Below are positions 28,261-37,169 of a stretch of DNA of 64,000 nucleotides, piece by piece; the stretch's first letter is position 1, and each line of letters opens with the position of its first letter. The stretch comes from Pseudazoarcus pumilus (GTDB taxonomy: Bacteria > Pseudomonadota > Gammaproteobacteria > Burkholderiales > Rhodocyclaceae): the NCBI RefSeq assembly GCF_002872475.1, contig NZ_CP025682.1, positions 1,860,001 through 1,924,000 on the forward strand, given 5' to 3'. Below the pieces are notes generated by a model. The model was not told where the DNA came from and made no database searches. It was given only the letters and a program-made list of their open reading frames with translations. The translations under genes were made by a program, and so were the position numbers.

Positions 28261-28827
28261 ATGAACACACCCAACCCCGACGCGGTCATCACCGCGATGC
28301 GCCACTGGCTGGAACAGGCCGTGATCGGCCTGAACCTGTGCCCCTTCGCCAAGTCCGTGGTTGCCGCCGAGCGCGTCCGCTTCGTCGTCAGCGACGCGCG
28401 CCATGTCGACGCCTTCCTGCAACAACTCGACGAGGAGCTGGATTTCCTCGCCACCGCCGATCCGCAGGCAGTGGACACGACGCTGCTGATTCACCCCACG
28501 ATGTTCGACGACTTCGAGACCTTCAACGACATCGTCGGCATCGCCGAGGAAGCGGTCGAGGAACACGATCTGGAAGGCGTGCTACAGGTCGCGAGCTTTC
28601 ACCCGCAGTTTCGCTTCGCCGATACAGAAGCCGACGACATCAGCAACTACACCAACCGCGCGCCCTACCCCACGCTGCATCTGCTGCGCGAGGCCAGCAT
28701 CGAAGGTGCGCTGGCGCATTTCCCGGATGACCCCGACGTCATCTTCGAGCGCAACATCGAGACCATGGAAAAGCTTGGAAAGACCGGGTGGGATGCGCTA
28801 GGCATCGGCCCCGCGAAAGAAGAATGA
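28261..28827 (+). CDS. DUF1415 family protein
   Basis: 188-residue cytosolic protein of the DUF1415 family, function unknown. Recognisable segments are GLNLCPFAK (residues 23-31), SFHPQFRFA and NYTNRAPYPTLHLLREASI. The ATG at 28261 has no ribosome-binding site and sits just after a -10-like element. The stop overlaps the next start by 4 nt (ATGA), so it forms an operon with two methyltransferase-like genes. Confidence 0.88.
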   Translation: MNTPNPDAVITAMRHWLEQAVIGLNLCPFAKSVVAAERVRFVVSDARHVDAFLQQLDEELDFLATADPQAVDTTLLIHPTMFDDFETFNDIVGIAEEAVEEHDLEGVLQVASFHPQFRFADTEADDISNYTNRAPYPTLHLLREASIEGALAHFPDDPDVIFERNIETMEKLGKTGWDALGIGPAKEE

Positions 28828-29675
28828 ACCGCAAACAGAAACCGTCCGCAAGGACTGAACTTCCGCCCGAAGTCCGGCCCGGCCAGTCCGTCGAACTGCT
28901 GCAGCAGCTGCACATCCTGACCCGCGACGCCAAGCTCAACCAGGACTCGCGGCGCAAGCTCAAGCAGGTCTATCACCTCTACCGCTTCATCGAGCCGCTG
29001 ATGAACGAGGTGTTCGAGGCGCGCGGCGACCTGTCGCTGGTCGACCACGGCGCGGGCAAGTCGTATCTGGGCTTCATTCTCTATGACCTGTTCCTGAAGT
29101 CGCGCGAAGCCGGCCATGTCTACGGCATCGAGAGCCGCCCCGAACTGGTCGCCAGTTCGCGCGAACTCGCCGCGAGGCTGGGCTTCGGCCGCATGTCGTT
29201 TCTCGATCTCACCGTCGAGCAATCCATCGCCTCGACCGAACTTCCCGCGCAGGTCGACATCGTCACGGCGCTGCACGCCTGCAACACCGCCACGGATGAT
29301 GCCATCCGCTTCGCGCTGGCGAAGAAGGCGCGCTTCATCGTGCTGGTGCCGTGCTGTCAGGCCGAGGTCGCGAGCGTAATGCGTCAGCACAAGAACGAGA
29401 GCTTCGGGCGCACGCCGCTGTCCGAGATCTGGCGCCATCCCATCCACACGCGCGAGTTCGGCAGCCAGATCACCAACGTGCTGCGCTGTCTGCTGCTCGA
29501 AGCGCACGGCTATTCGCTGTCTGTCACCGAGCTGGTGGGCTGGGAGCACTCGATGAAGAACGAACTGATCGTCGCGCGCGCCACCAGCCGCCCGCGCGGC
29601 AACGCGCGCGAGCGCGCCGAGGCCATCCTCGACGAGCTGAATCTCGCCGACCTGCACGAGCGCTTCATCTACTGA
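28824..29675 (+). CDS. class I SAM-dependent methyltransferase
   Basis: 283 residues. The SAM-binding motif I reads LVDHGAGKSYLG, with a following acidic segment (YGIESR). Later motifs ALHACNTATDDAI and VPCCQAE resemble the METTL25/GSTCD-like methyltransferase group with a Cys-Cys element. The substrate is unknown. The start overlaps the DUF1415 stop (ATGA) and the next gene begins 7 nt after its stop, so the three are a tight operon. Confidence 0.82.
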   Translation: MNRKQKPSARTELPPEVRPGQSVELLQQLHILTRDAKLNQDSRRKLKQVYHLYRFIEPLMNEVFEARGDLSLVDHGAGKSYLGFILYDLFLKSREAGHVYGIESRPELVASSRELAARLGFGRMSFLDLTVEQSIASTELPAQVDIVTALHACNTATDDAIRFALAKKARFIVLVPCCQAEVASVMRQHKNESFGRTPLSEIWRHPIHTREFGSQITNVLRCLLLEAHGYSLSVTELVGWEHSMKNELIVARATSRPRGNARERAEAILDELNLADLHERFIY

Positions 29676-29682
29676 GAACGCA

Positions 29683-30288
29683 ATGACCGAACGCCCCTTC
29701 GCTCCCGCCTGCGAGCGCAACAAGGAACCCATCCTCTCGGTGTTGCGCGAGCACTTCGCCGACCGTAAACAGGTGCTCGAAATCGGCAGCGGCACCGGCC
29801 AGCACGCGGTGCATTTCGCCGCCAATCTGCCGCATCTGGTCTGGCAAACCTCGGATCGCGCCGAGAACCTTCCGGGCGTGGTTTCCTGGCTGTCCCATGC
29901 GCGCCTGCCCAATACCCCGCCGCCACTGGAACTGGACGTCACCGGAGACTGGCCTTCGCAGCGTTTCGACGCCGTGTTCTCGGCCAACACCTTGCACATC
30001 ATGAGCTGGCCCGAGGTCGAAACCTTCTTCGCCAATCTCGCAGGGGTGCTTGCAGCGGATGCCGTGCTCGCGATCTACGGTCCGTTCCGTTACGAAGGGC
30101 GCCACACCAGCGACAGCAACGCCGCCTTCGAAGCCTCGCTGCAGGCTGCCGTGCCACACCGCGCAATCCGTGATTTCGAGGCCGTCGATGCGTTGGCGCA
30201 AGACCTGGGCCTGAAGCTGGTCGAAGACCGCGCCATGCCCGCCAACAACCGCTGCCTGATGTGGCGGCGCATCAGTTCCACTGAGTGA
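29683..30288 (+). CDS. DUF938 family SAM-dependent methyltransferase-like protein
   Basis: 201 residues. Motif I is VLEIGSGTGQHAVHFA. The N-terminal PFAPACERNKEPIL and the YGPFRYEGRHTS segment are typical of DUF938 proteins, which look like methyltransferases of unknown substrate. It is the last gene of the DUF1415 operon. Its 3' end overlaps the convergent ytfL 3' end by 17 nt. Confidence 0.88.
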   Translation: MTERPFAPACERNKEPILSVLREHFADRKQVLEIGSGTGQHAVHFAANLPHLVWQTSDRAENLPGVVSWLSHARLPNTPPPLELDVTGDWPSQRFDAVFSANTLHIMSWPEVETFFANLAGVLAADAVLAIYGPFRYEGRHTSDSNAAFEASLQAAVPHRAIRDFEAVDALAQDLGLKLVEDRAMPANNRCLMWRRISSTE

Positions 30289-31582
30289 CGGTCGCGTCCG
30301 CGATGCGAGTGACCAGCAACTGGTCGATGCGGTAGTTGTCGATGTCGACCACCTCGAAGCGAAATCCGGCGAACTCGACCTTGTCGGTGCGCTTGGGGAC
30401 CTTGCGCAGGCGGTACATCATGAAGCCGGCGATGGTCTCGTAGTTCTCGGCGTCCTCGAAGGTATCGATGCCCAGCGCGGCCATCACGTCCTCGACCGGC
30501 GTGACGCCATCGATCAGCCAGGAAGCGTCGTCGCGCCGCACGATGAGTTCCTCGACGACATTGCTGCCCAGCTCGCCCATCACCGTGTTCATGACGTCCT
30601 GCAGCGTGAGCAGGCCGACGATCAGCGCGTATTCGTTGACGATCAGCGCGAAATCCTCGCGCGCCGCGCGGAAACGCTCCAGCGCCTCGAACAGCGTCAG
30701 CGTGTCGGGCAGCACCAGCGCCTCGTGCATCTGCGGGTCGGCGATCAGGGAGAGCTTCTTGCCGGCGAGCACCCGCGCGAACAACTCCTTGGATTCGACG
30801 TAACCCACCACGGTGTCGATGCCGCCCTCGCACACCGGAAACTTGCCGTGCGGCGACTGCACGAGCTTTTCGCGGATGTGCTCCTCGCTCTCGTCGAGAG
30901 TGAAGAACACCACGCTGTCGCGTGCCGTCATGGCGGACGTGACCGTACGCTCGTCGAGCTCGAACACGTTGGCGATGAGCTGGTGCTCCTGGCGCAACAG
31001 CGCACCGGCCTGCGCGCCGGCATCGGCCATCGCGACGATCTCCTCCGAGGTGATGTCCTCGGGCCGCACGCTGGGCAGCCCCAGCACGCGGAAGATCCAG
31101 TTCGCAAAACCGTCGAAGAGCCACACTGCCGGCATGAACACCTTGACCATGGTGCGCATCGGCCCGACCACGATCACGGCGACACGCTCGGGCGCGTTCA
31201 TCGCCAGGCGCTTGGGAATCAGGTCGGCGAGCAGCACGAAGGCCGAGGTGACCAGCACGAAGGCAAGCACCGAACTGGCGGCCGCGAGGTATTGGCCCGC
31301 ATAGACCACACCGATGAGCTCTGCGAAAGCCGGCGCGAGTACCGATTCGCCGAGGATGCCGCCGAGAATCGCCACGGCGTTGAGCCCGATCTGCACGACG
31401 GTGAAGAAGTGCCCGGGGTTCTCCTGCAGGCGCAGCACGTCCTCGGCGGCGGTACTGCCCTGCTGGGCGAGCATCCGCAGACGGATCTTGCGCGAGGCGG
31501 CGAGTGCGATCTCGGATATGGACAGCCAGGCGCTCACGACGATGAGCAGCCCGATCAGCAACAACTGGCTGGCGATCTCCAC
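30272..31582 (-). CDS. ytfL: CNNM/CorC-family transporter YtfL (PaeA-like)
   Basis: Inner-membrane protein with an N-terminal DUF21 (CNNM) region of four hydrophobic segments, a CBS pair (about 200-340) and a C-terminal CorC_HlyC domain (about 350-436). It aligns along its length with E. coli YtfL/PaeA, linked to polyamine export. The start was set at GTG 31582 because GGAG lies 9 nt upstream and the length then matches the family. The earlier in-frame TTG at 31621 would be practically leaderless relative to the -10 at 31629-31634. 436 residues. Confidence 0.9.
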   Translation of the reverse strand: MEIASQLLLIGLLIVVSAWLSISEIALAASRKIRLRMLAQQGSTAAEDVLRLQENPGHFFTVVQIGLNAVAILGGILGESVLAPAFAELIGVVYAGQYLAAASSVLAFVLVTSAFVLLADLIPKRLAMNAPERVAVIVVGPMRTMVKVFMPAVWLFDGFANWIFRVLGLPSVRPEDITSEEIVAMADAGAQAGALLRQEHQLIANVFELDERTVTSAMTARDSVVFFTLDESEEHIREKLVQSPHGKFPVCEGGIDTVVGYVESKELFARVLAGKKLSLIADPQMHEALVLPDTLTLFEALERFRAAREDFALIVNEYALIVGLLTLQDVMNTVMGELGSNVVEELIVRRDDASWLIDGVTPVEDVMAALGIDTFEDAENYETIAGFMMYRLRKVPKRTDKVEFAGFRFEVVDIDNYRIDQLLVTRIADATVTQWN

Positions 31583-31628
31583 GCGGCGTGACTCCAAGAC
31601 ACCGACATCCTGCGCCGGCAACCCGGCT

Positions 31629-31634
31629 ATTCTA
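31629..31634 (-). promoter_or_regulatory. -10 element of ytfL overlapping the yaeQ stop codon
   Basis: The minus strand reads TAGAAT; its TAG is the yaeQ stop codon. Transcription would start near 31622, about 40 nt before the chosen GTG of ytfL. The -35 lies inside yaeQ and is weak. Confidence 0.4.
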
Positions 31635-32177
31635 GCCGCGCGGGGCCATCAGCGTCTGCGGCACGACGTGCACGGTGCGCGCGCCGTCGGTTACCCACAG
31701 TTCGCCGTCCTGCAGGGTGCATTGCAATCGCATGCCGCGATCGGTCATTGCGGCCAGCGCCGGCGGCACGCCCGGATCGAGGTTCAGCACCGTGAGTTTG
31801 TCCTGTCGACCGAGCTTGTTCGCGATGCCGCTCCACCAGATGTCGGCCGCGCGTCCGTAGCTGAGCACCACGACCGCGTCGGCACGACCGCAGGCCTTGC
31901 GAATCCACTTCTCGTCAGGCTGGCCGACGTCGATCCAGCGCAACACGTCGCCGGTCAGGTCGCGCAGCCACAGGTCGGGCTCATCGTCGACGCACAGACC
32001 CTTGCCGAACTCCAGCCGCTCCTCGGCGAACAGCGCGAAGGCGACCAGTCGCACCATCATGCGCTCCTCGGTCTCCGAGGGATGGCGTGCGATGGTCAGC
32101 GCGTGCGTGGCGTAGTAACCGCGATCCATGTCGGAGATCGTCAGTTCGGCCTTGTGGATGCTTGCCTTGAGTGCCAT
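31632..32177 (-). CDS. yaeQ: YaeQ family protein
   Basis: 181 residues, matching E. coli YaeQ (MALKA start, LARHPSETEERMM, GLCVDDEPDLWLRD, IWW). The fold is a PD-(D/E)XK nuclease-like structure. The E. coli protein was once linked to RfaH suppression, but its function is unsettled. It lies 8 nt downstream of an unrecognised 254-residue gene and directly upstream of ytfL, all on the minus strand. Confidence 0.94.
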   Translation of the reverse strand: MALKASIHKAELTISDMDRGYYATHALTIARHPSETEERMMVRLVAFALFAEERLEFGKGLCVDDEPDLWLRDLTGDVLRWIDVGQPDEKWIRKACGRADAVVVLSYGRAADIWWSGIANKLGRQDKLTVLNLDPGVPPALAAMTDRGMRLQCTLQDGELWVTDGARTVHVVPQTLMAPRG

Positions 32178-32185
32178 CGTGTGCC

Positions 32186-32950
32186 CTAGTGAATGCTGCG
32201 GCCGGACTGCATCCAGGTACGCACGGCCTCGGCCGAATGCGCAAAGACGAGATCACGCGTGGATTCGGGCAGTTCGCGCGCCAGCGCCGCGAACAGCGCC
32301 TCGTTGGTCTCGCGCGCGAGTCCTTCGGTGGCCAGGCTGTCGGCCAGGCAGCGGATCTGCATGTTCGACAAAGCATCAGCCACCAGACGCCAGCCCAGCT
32401 GCGGCATCGCCTGCACCACGCCCACCAGGATGCCTCCCAGCGCCTGCGCGATGCGCTCGGCCTCCTCGCGTTCGTCGCAGGCGATCATGGCGTGCCACAG
32501 CGCCAGGTGCACGCTGCGACGCGTCTCGATCTTGAAGTCGATGACATTGCCCTCGCCCGCGTCGATCGCCGCGAACTGGCGCGCGAAACGGGCCTCGGCC
32601 TGCGCGTCGAGTGCGGTGCGCAGACCACCCACCAGCGCCGTCAGCGCCGGGATCGCCTGCAGACCGAAGGCGCGGCTGTAGGCCACGCCCCACTGATCCA
32701 GCCCGCTCAACAGCATCGCCATGCGCAGCGCTCGCGCTTCGTCGTCATCAGCGGCCCGCGCCCAGTTCGACAGGGCCTCGTCCAGTTGCGCCACGCCGAC
32801 ACGTGCGGCCTCGTCGTCGCCCTCGACGCTGAGGCGGAACACCTGCGCGAACGCGTCCTGCGCCATGCGCGCACCGCGCACCTGCACCTCGCGCGGTGCG
32901 AGTGCGGCAAGTTCGTCGGGCGGGATGGCGTGCTCGGCAGTCGTACCCAT
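32186..32950 (-). CDS. conserved-looking hypothetical protein upstream of yaeQ
   Basis: 254 residues that I do not recognise. It is soluble, acidic and predicted largely alpha-helical, with no signal peptide or membrane segment. Motif-like stretches include GLDQWGVAYSRAFGLQAIPAL and AMPQLGWRLVADAL. The ATG at 32950 gives a compact N-terminus; the frame is open upstream for 44 more codons without support. Only 8 nt separate it from yaeQ, so they are co-transcribed. It diverges from srkA. Confidence 0.75.
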   Translation of the reverse strand: MGTTAEHAIPPDELAALAPREVQVRGARMAQDAFAQVFRLSVEGDDEAARVGVAQLDEALSNWARAADDDEARALRMAMLLSGLDQWGVAYSRAFGLQAIPALTALVGGLRTALDAQAEARFARQFAAIDAGEGNVIDFKIETRRSVHLALWHAMIACDEREEAERIAQALGGILVGVVQAMPQLGWRLVADALSNMQIRCLADSLATEGLARETNEALFAALARELPESTRDLVFAHSAEAVRTWMQSGRSIH

Positions 32951-33093
32951 GCGCTTTCCTGCGAAAAGGCGCGATTGTGCCGGTCGCGGCCGGCCGGGGC
33001 AAACGCTCGATTGCGCAAGACCACGCAGAACGCGCGGTTTGAGTACGCTCCCCCGCCTGCCACAATGAAAGACCGCAGCCACCGAGTGCCATC

Positions 33094-34095
33094 TTGACCG
33101 ACCAAGCCGCCCCCTTCTCCGAGCTCACGCCCGATCACATGCTCACCGCACTCGAGTCCGTCGGCCTCGCGCCGGACGGGCGCCTGCTCGCACTCAACAG
33201 CTTCGAGAACCGCGTCTACCAGATCGGCATCGAGGACGGACCGATGCGCGTGGTGAAGTTCTACCGTCCGCAGCGCTGGAGTAACGAGGCCATCCTGGAA
33301 GAGCACGCCTTCAGCACGGAACTGGCCGAACGCGAGCTGCCGGTGATCCCGCCCCTGCTCATCGGCGGACATACGCTGCACCACTTCGAAGATCTGCGCT
33401 TTGCGCTGTTCGAGCGCGTCGGCGGCCGCGCACCGGAACTGGGCGATCCCGACACGCGTGAATGGATGGGACGCTTCATGGGGCGCATCCACGCCGTCGG
33501 CGCGATCGCGCCGTTCCGGCATCGCCCGGCCATCGACATCGACACCTTCGGCGTCGAGCCGCGCGAGTGGCTGCTGGCCAGCGACTTCATCCCGCCCGAT
33601 CTGCGCGAAGCCTGGGAATCGACCAGCGCCATGGCGCTCGACGGCGTGCGCCGCTGCTTCGAGCGTGCCGGCGACTACACGCGCGTGCGCCTGCACGGCG
33701 ACTGCCACGTCGGCAACGTGCTGTGGAACGAATACGCCGAACCGCCGGGGCCGCAGTTCGTCGATTTCGACGATGCGCGCATGGGGCCGGCGGTGCAGGA
33801 CTTGTGGATGCTGCTGTCGGGCTCGCGCGAGGAAATGAGCGTGCAACTGGCCGACGTACTGGCCGGCTACGAGGATTTCCACGACTTCGCACCGCGCGAA
33901 CTGCACCTGGTCGAAGCACTGCGCACCCTGCGCCTGCTGCACTACTCGGGATGGATTGCGCGACGCTGGAGCGACCCGGCCTTTCCTTCGGCCTTTTCCT
34001 GGTTCGGCACGCAGCGCTACTGGCAGGACCGTGTGCTCGAATTGCGCGAGCAGATCGCGCTGATGGACGAGCCGCCGCTGTGGGGACTGCCATAA
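33094..34095 (+). CDS. srkA: stress response serine/threonine kinase SrkA (YihE)
   Basis: 333-residue aminoglycoside-phosphotransferase-fold protein kinase; in E. coli SrkA protects against stress-induced death. The catalytic motif HGDCHVGNVLW has Asp203, and the metal-binding VDFDDARMGP starts near residue 223. The N-terminal glycine-rich area is NSFENRVYQIG. The start is TTG at 33094, giving a family-like N-terminus; an ATG at codon 16 (MLTALES) is the alternative. It lies 31 nt upstream of the FolE-like gene, likely co-transcribed. Confidence 0.92.
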   Translation: MTDQAAPFSELTPDHMLTALESVGLAPDGRLLALNSFENRVYQIGIEDGPMRVVKFYRPQRWSNEAILEEHAFSTELAERELPVIPPLLIGGHTLHHFEDLRFALFERVGGRAPELGDPDTREWMGRFMGRIHAVGAIAPFRHRPAIDIDTFGVEPREWLLASDFIPPDLREAWESTSAMALDGVRRCFERAGDYTRVRLHGDCHVGNVLWNEYAEPPGPQFVDFDDARMGPAVQDLWMLLSGSREEMSVQLADVLAGYEDFHDFAPRELHLVEALRTLRLLHYSGWIARRWSDPAFPSAFSWFGTQRYWQDRVLELREQIALMDEPPLWGLP

Positions 34096-34126
34096 TGCAC
34101 ACATCCGCGACAGCAAGAGCCACACG

Positions 34127-34762
34127 ATGAGCCACGACTGCGATCACGATCATCCACCCCACGACGCGGCCGAGCCCGGCATCGCCCGCCACGGGCGTTT
34201 CGACCCGGAAGCCTTCGAGGCCGCCGTCGTCGCCCTGCTCGAAGCCTGCGGCGTATCCGCCGATGGCGCGCACACGGGGCGCACCGCAACGCGTGTGCGC
34301 GAGCTGTGGCAGAAGCGTCTGCTCGGAGGCTACGAACGCGACCCGGCCGAGGCGCTGGGCGATGGCTTCGAGGATGTGCGACGCGACATGGTGGTGATCC
34401 GCGGCATCTCCGTGCATGGCGTGTGTCCGCATCACCTCGTGCCGTTTCGCGGCGTCGCGCATGTCGCCTACCTGCCGGGCGGACGGCTGCACGGCTTCGG
34501 GCGCATCGCACGCATGGTCGACGCCCTGGGCCATCGCTTCACCTACCAGGAATGGCTCACGCGCGACATTGCCGATGCGCTGATGCATCACGGCCGGGCG
34601 CGCGGCGCGGCCTGCATCATCGAAGCCGAACAGTTGTGCCTGCTGCTCGGCGAGGACCGGCGCGGCGACGAGCGTGTGGTCACGCAGGCCTTCGCCGGGG
34701 AATTCGACACCTCGGCACAGGCGCGCAACGAGTTCCTGCACGCCCTGCGCAACGCGCGCTGA
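34127..34762 (+). CDS. divergent GTP cyclohydrolase I (FolE) family protein
   Basis: 211 residues. It keeps the FolE tunnel fold signatures and zinc ligands (Cys100 and His103 in VCPHHLVPF, Cys171 in EAEQLC). Several E. coli catalytic or GTP-binding residues appear changed: the His179 equivalent is Gln169, Ser135/Lys136 are Gly125/Arg126 (LHGFGRIAR), and the Glu of CEHH is Pro101. The N-terminus is His-rich (HDCDHDHPPH), possibly metal-binding. The activity may be reduced or altered. ATG at 34127; it follows srkA and converges with the DUF3301 gene 6 nt away. Confidence 0.8.
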   Translation: MSHDCDHDHPPHDAAEPGIARHGRFDPEAFEAAVVALLEACGVSADGAHTGRTATRVRELWQKRLLGGYERDPAEALGDGFEDVRRDMVVIRGISVHGVCPHHLVPFRGVAHVAYLPGGRLHGFGRIARMVDALGHRFTYQEWLTRDIADALMHHGRARGAACIIEAEQLCLLLGEDRRGDERVVTQAFAGEFDTSAQARNEFLHALRNAR

Positions 34763-34768
34763 GCCGGG

Positions 34769-35110
34769 TCAGTTGATGATCACGCGCGTGGTTCGCCGGT
34801 GGCTGCTGACGTCGAGCATCACGACCTCGCGCCCGAGCAGCATCACCGATCCGCGATAGCGATCGTTGCCGTCGGCCGAATATTCAAAGTCGTAGACCCT
34901 GCGCAAGGCCATGCGCCCTTCGTCATCGCGCGTCGGCCGCAGGCTGCGGAAGGCCACCGTGTCGTCGAGCAATTGCACGCCTTCACGACGGCACGCGAGC
35001 TTGGCCGCGGCGCGACCCACCTCGCGCGCCTTGACCGTGTCGAACCAGAACCAGGCGAGCGCACACAGCGCAGCGAAAAAGACGATCTCGAAGAAGGGCA
35101 TCGGAGGCAT
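34769..35110 (-). CDS. DUF3301 family membrane-anchored protein
   Basis: 113 residues with a single N-terminal membrane segment (FFEIVFFAALCALAWFWF) and a basic cytoplasmic part containing ACRREGVQLLDDTVAF and YDFEYSADG, typical of DUF3301. Function unknown. The ATG at 35110 or at 35101 (MPFFE) is possible. It lies 37 nt after the phosphate transporter gene, same strand. Confidence 0.82.
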   Translation of the reverse strand: MPPMPFFEIVFFAALCALAWFWFDTVKAREVGRAAAKLACRREGVQLLDDTVAFRSLRPTRDDEGRMALRRVYDFEYSADGNDRYRGSVMLLGREVVMLDVSSHRRTTRVIIN

Positions 35111-35147
35111 CCAGGGTGGAACACCACCCCGGACGAGGCGGCGGGGG

Positions 35148-36731
35148 TCAGTCGAGCAGCATACCGCGTATCGTGAAGTACAGCAGGCCCGCCATCAGGC
35201 CCGACGCCGGCACGGTGATCACCCACGCGGCGACGATGCGCAGGATCTGCGAGCGCTTGACCAGTTCCTGGCGATAGACCTTCTTGAGGCCCTTGCGCTC
35301 GGTCTTGGAGAAGTTCGCCGGATCGACGCGCTGCTTCTGCCGGCGCTTGAGCTCGCGCAGCATCTCACCCTTTTCCTGCACTGAGGCCGCGTCGAAGCGC
35401 CGCAGGAAAGTCTCGATCGCCTCCTGATCCCCTTCCGGGTGATGCTGCTTGATCTCGTCGACCATGCGCGCGTAGTTGCTCTTCAGATACTCGCGCAGGA
35501 AACCGACACCGAACACGCCGCCGACGGCGATGTGCGTGGTCGATACCGGAATGCCCAACTGGCTGGCGATGATCACCGTGATGGTCGCGGCCATCGCGAT
35601 GCAATAGGCGCGCATCTGGTCCAGTTCGGTGATCTCGGAGCCCACCGTGCGGATCACCTTCGGCCCGAACAGCCACAGCCCCACCGACAGGCCGATGCCA
35701 CCGACCACCATCACCCACAGCGGAATCGGCGCGGCCGTGGCGATCTCGCTCGCGCCGGTCGACACCACCTCGACGATGGCCGCGAGCGGGCCGACCGCGT
35801 TGGCCACGTCGTTCGAGCCGTGCGCGAACGACAGCAACGCCGCCGCACAGATCAGCGGCACCGTGAACAACTGGTTGACACCGTCCTTGGAGTTCTCGAT
35901 CTCGCCCATGCGCGCGGTCAGGCGCGCACGCACCAGGAAGAACACCGCGACCGCGACTGCCAGGCCGACGCCGAAGGCCGGGATCAAGCCGACCTTGACC
36001 ACCTTGGACAGGCCCTTGAGCATCAGGTAGGAACCGAAGGCGAAGGCCATCAGGCCGATCAGCCACGGCACCATGGTGCGCGCGGCCGACACCAGATCGG
36101 CCTTGTACGTGATGGAGCGTTTGACCAGGTACAGGAAGCCGGCGGCGATCAGACCGCCCATCATCGGCGAGATCACCCAGCTGGCGACGATCTGCGACAC
36201 CGTGCCCCAGTTCGCGATGCCCAGGCCGCTGGAAGCGATGCCGGCGCCGAGCACCGCGCCGACGATCGAGTGCGTGGTCGACACCGGCGCACCCAGCACG
36301 GTGGCGATGTTGAGCCAGATCGCGGCGGCCAGCAGCGCCGCCATCATGACCCAGAGAAAGGTGTCGGCGTTGGCGATCTGGCTGGGGTCGATGATGCCGT
36401 TGCGGATGGTGCCGACCACGCCGCCGCCGGCGATGATCGCGCCGGACGCCTCGAAAATCGCGGCGATCAACAGCGCCCCGCCCAGGGTCAGCGCCCGCGA
36501 GCCGACGGCCGGGCCGACGTTGTTGGCGACATCGTTGGCGCCGATGTTCATCGCCATGTAGCCGCCGATCATCGCCGCGATGACGACGAACAGGCTGCCA
36601 TGCGCCTCGCCGCGCACGATCACGTAGAACATCACGCCAACGATGAACAGCAGGGCGATGCCGATACGGAAGAGTTCGACGCGCCCCTTCTTGGTGGCTT
36701 TTTCCAGCTCGTTGATGTGACTCAGTTCCAC
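35148..36731 (-). CDS. pit: PiT-family inorganic phosphate transporter
   Basis: Inner-membrane low-affinity phosphate:cation symporter. 527 residues, about 11 membrane helices. The two inverted PiT signatures are GANDVANNVGPAVGS and GSNDVANAVGPLAA, with GAPVSTTHS and GIPVSTTH companions. A long hydrophilic region (about 425-490) precedes the last helix. The start is GTG at 36731 with AGGA upstream. The upstream gap has a plausible TTGGTT-N16-AACAAT promoter; I see no clear Pho box. Confidence 0.93.
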   Translation of the reverse strand: MELSHINELEKATKKGRVELFRIGIALLFIVGVMFYVIVRGEAHGSLFVVIAAMIGGYMAMNIGANDVANNVGPAVGSRALTLGGALLIAAIFEASGAIIAGGGVVGTIRNGIIDPSQIANADTFLWVMMAALLAAAIWLNIATVLGAPVSTTHSIVGAVLGAGIASSGLGIANWGTVSQIVASWVISPMMGGLIAAGFLYLVKRSITYKADLVSAARTMVPWLIGLMAFAFGSYLMLKGLSKVVKVGLIPAFGVGLAVAVAVFFLVRARLTARMGEIENSKDGVNQLFTVPLICAAALLSFAHGSNDVANAVGPLAAIVEVVSTGASEIATAAPIPLWVMVVGGIGLSVGLWLFGPKVIRTVGSEITELDQMRAYCIAMAATITVIIASQLGIPVSTTHIAVGGVFGVGFLREYLKSNYARMVDEIKQHHPEGDQEAIETFLRRFDAASVQEKGEMLRELKRRQKQRVDPANFSKTERKGLKKVYRQELVKRSQILRIVAAWVITVPASGLMAGLLYFTIRGMLLD

Positions 36732-36815
36732 GCGTTTCCTGCCGCTCGGGATGAGGCGCGTATTGTTGCAGAAATGCTTCCGTAACCAAAACGCAACGCA
36801 CCGCGCGAAGCTTCG

Positions 36816-37169
36816 TTACAGACGGTCGTACTTCTTCGACGTGCCACGTGCCCGTTCCACCGGATAGCGCTCGGCGTTGATCGCGAGCTTGGCCCCGGCA
36901 ACCTCCGCCAGATCGATTCCCAGCGTATCGGCCATGCGCACGAGATACAGCAGCACGTCGGCCATCTCGAGGGCGACTTCCCGGCGTGTCGCGGGATCGA
37001 GTGCGGCCGACTGTTCGGCGCTGAGCCACTGGAAGTGCTCGACCAGCTCGCCAACCTCGCCGGTCAGCGCCATCGCCAGATTCTTGGGGTTGTGGAACTG
37101 TGCCCAGTCGCGCTCCTCGGCGAAGGCACGCAGGGCGTCGCGCAGGCGGATCAGACTGTCGTCGCTCAC
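36816..37169 (-). CDS. MazG-related nucleotide pyrophosphohydrolase
   Basis: 117 residues, all-alpha NTP pyrophosphatase (dCTPase-like). The metal-binding motif is EVGELVEHFQW followed by EVALEMADVLLYL (ExxE...ExxD). It probably hydrolyses non-canonical (d)NTPs to monophosphates. The start is GTG at 37169, overlapping the rlmJ stop (GTGA), so it is translationally coupled to rlmJ. Confidence 0.88.
   Translation of the reverse strand: MSDDSLIRLRDALRAFAEERDWAQFHNPKNLAMALTGEVGELVEHFQWLSAEQSAALDPATRREVALEMADVLLYLVRMADTLGIDLAEVAGAKLAINAERYPVERARGTSKKYDRL

Noticed and set aside
31583-31621. TTG start for ytfL adding 13 residues
   Set aside because: The TTG sits at the predicted transcription start with no ribosome-binding site. 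GTG at 31582 has GGAG 9 nt upstream and matches the family length.
36732-36815. Pho box upstream of the pit gene
   Set aside because: CTGTAAC near 36818 resembles one half-site only; the second repeat at 11-nt spacing is missing.
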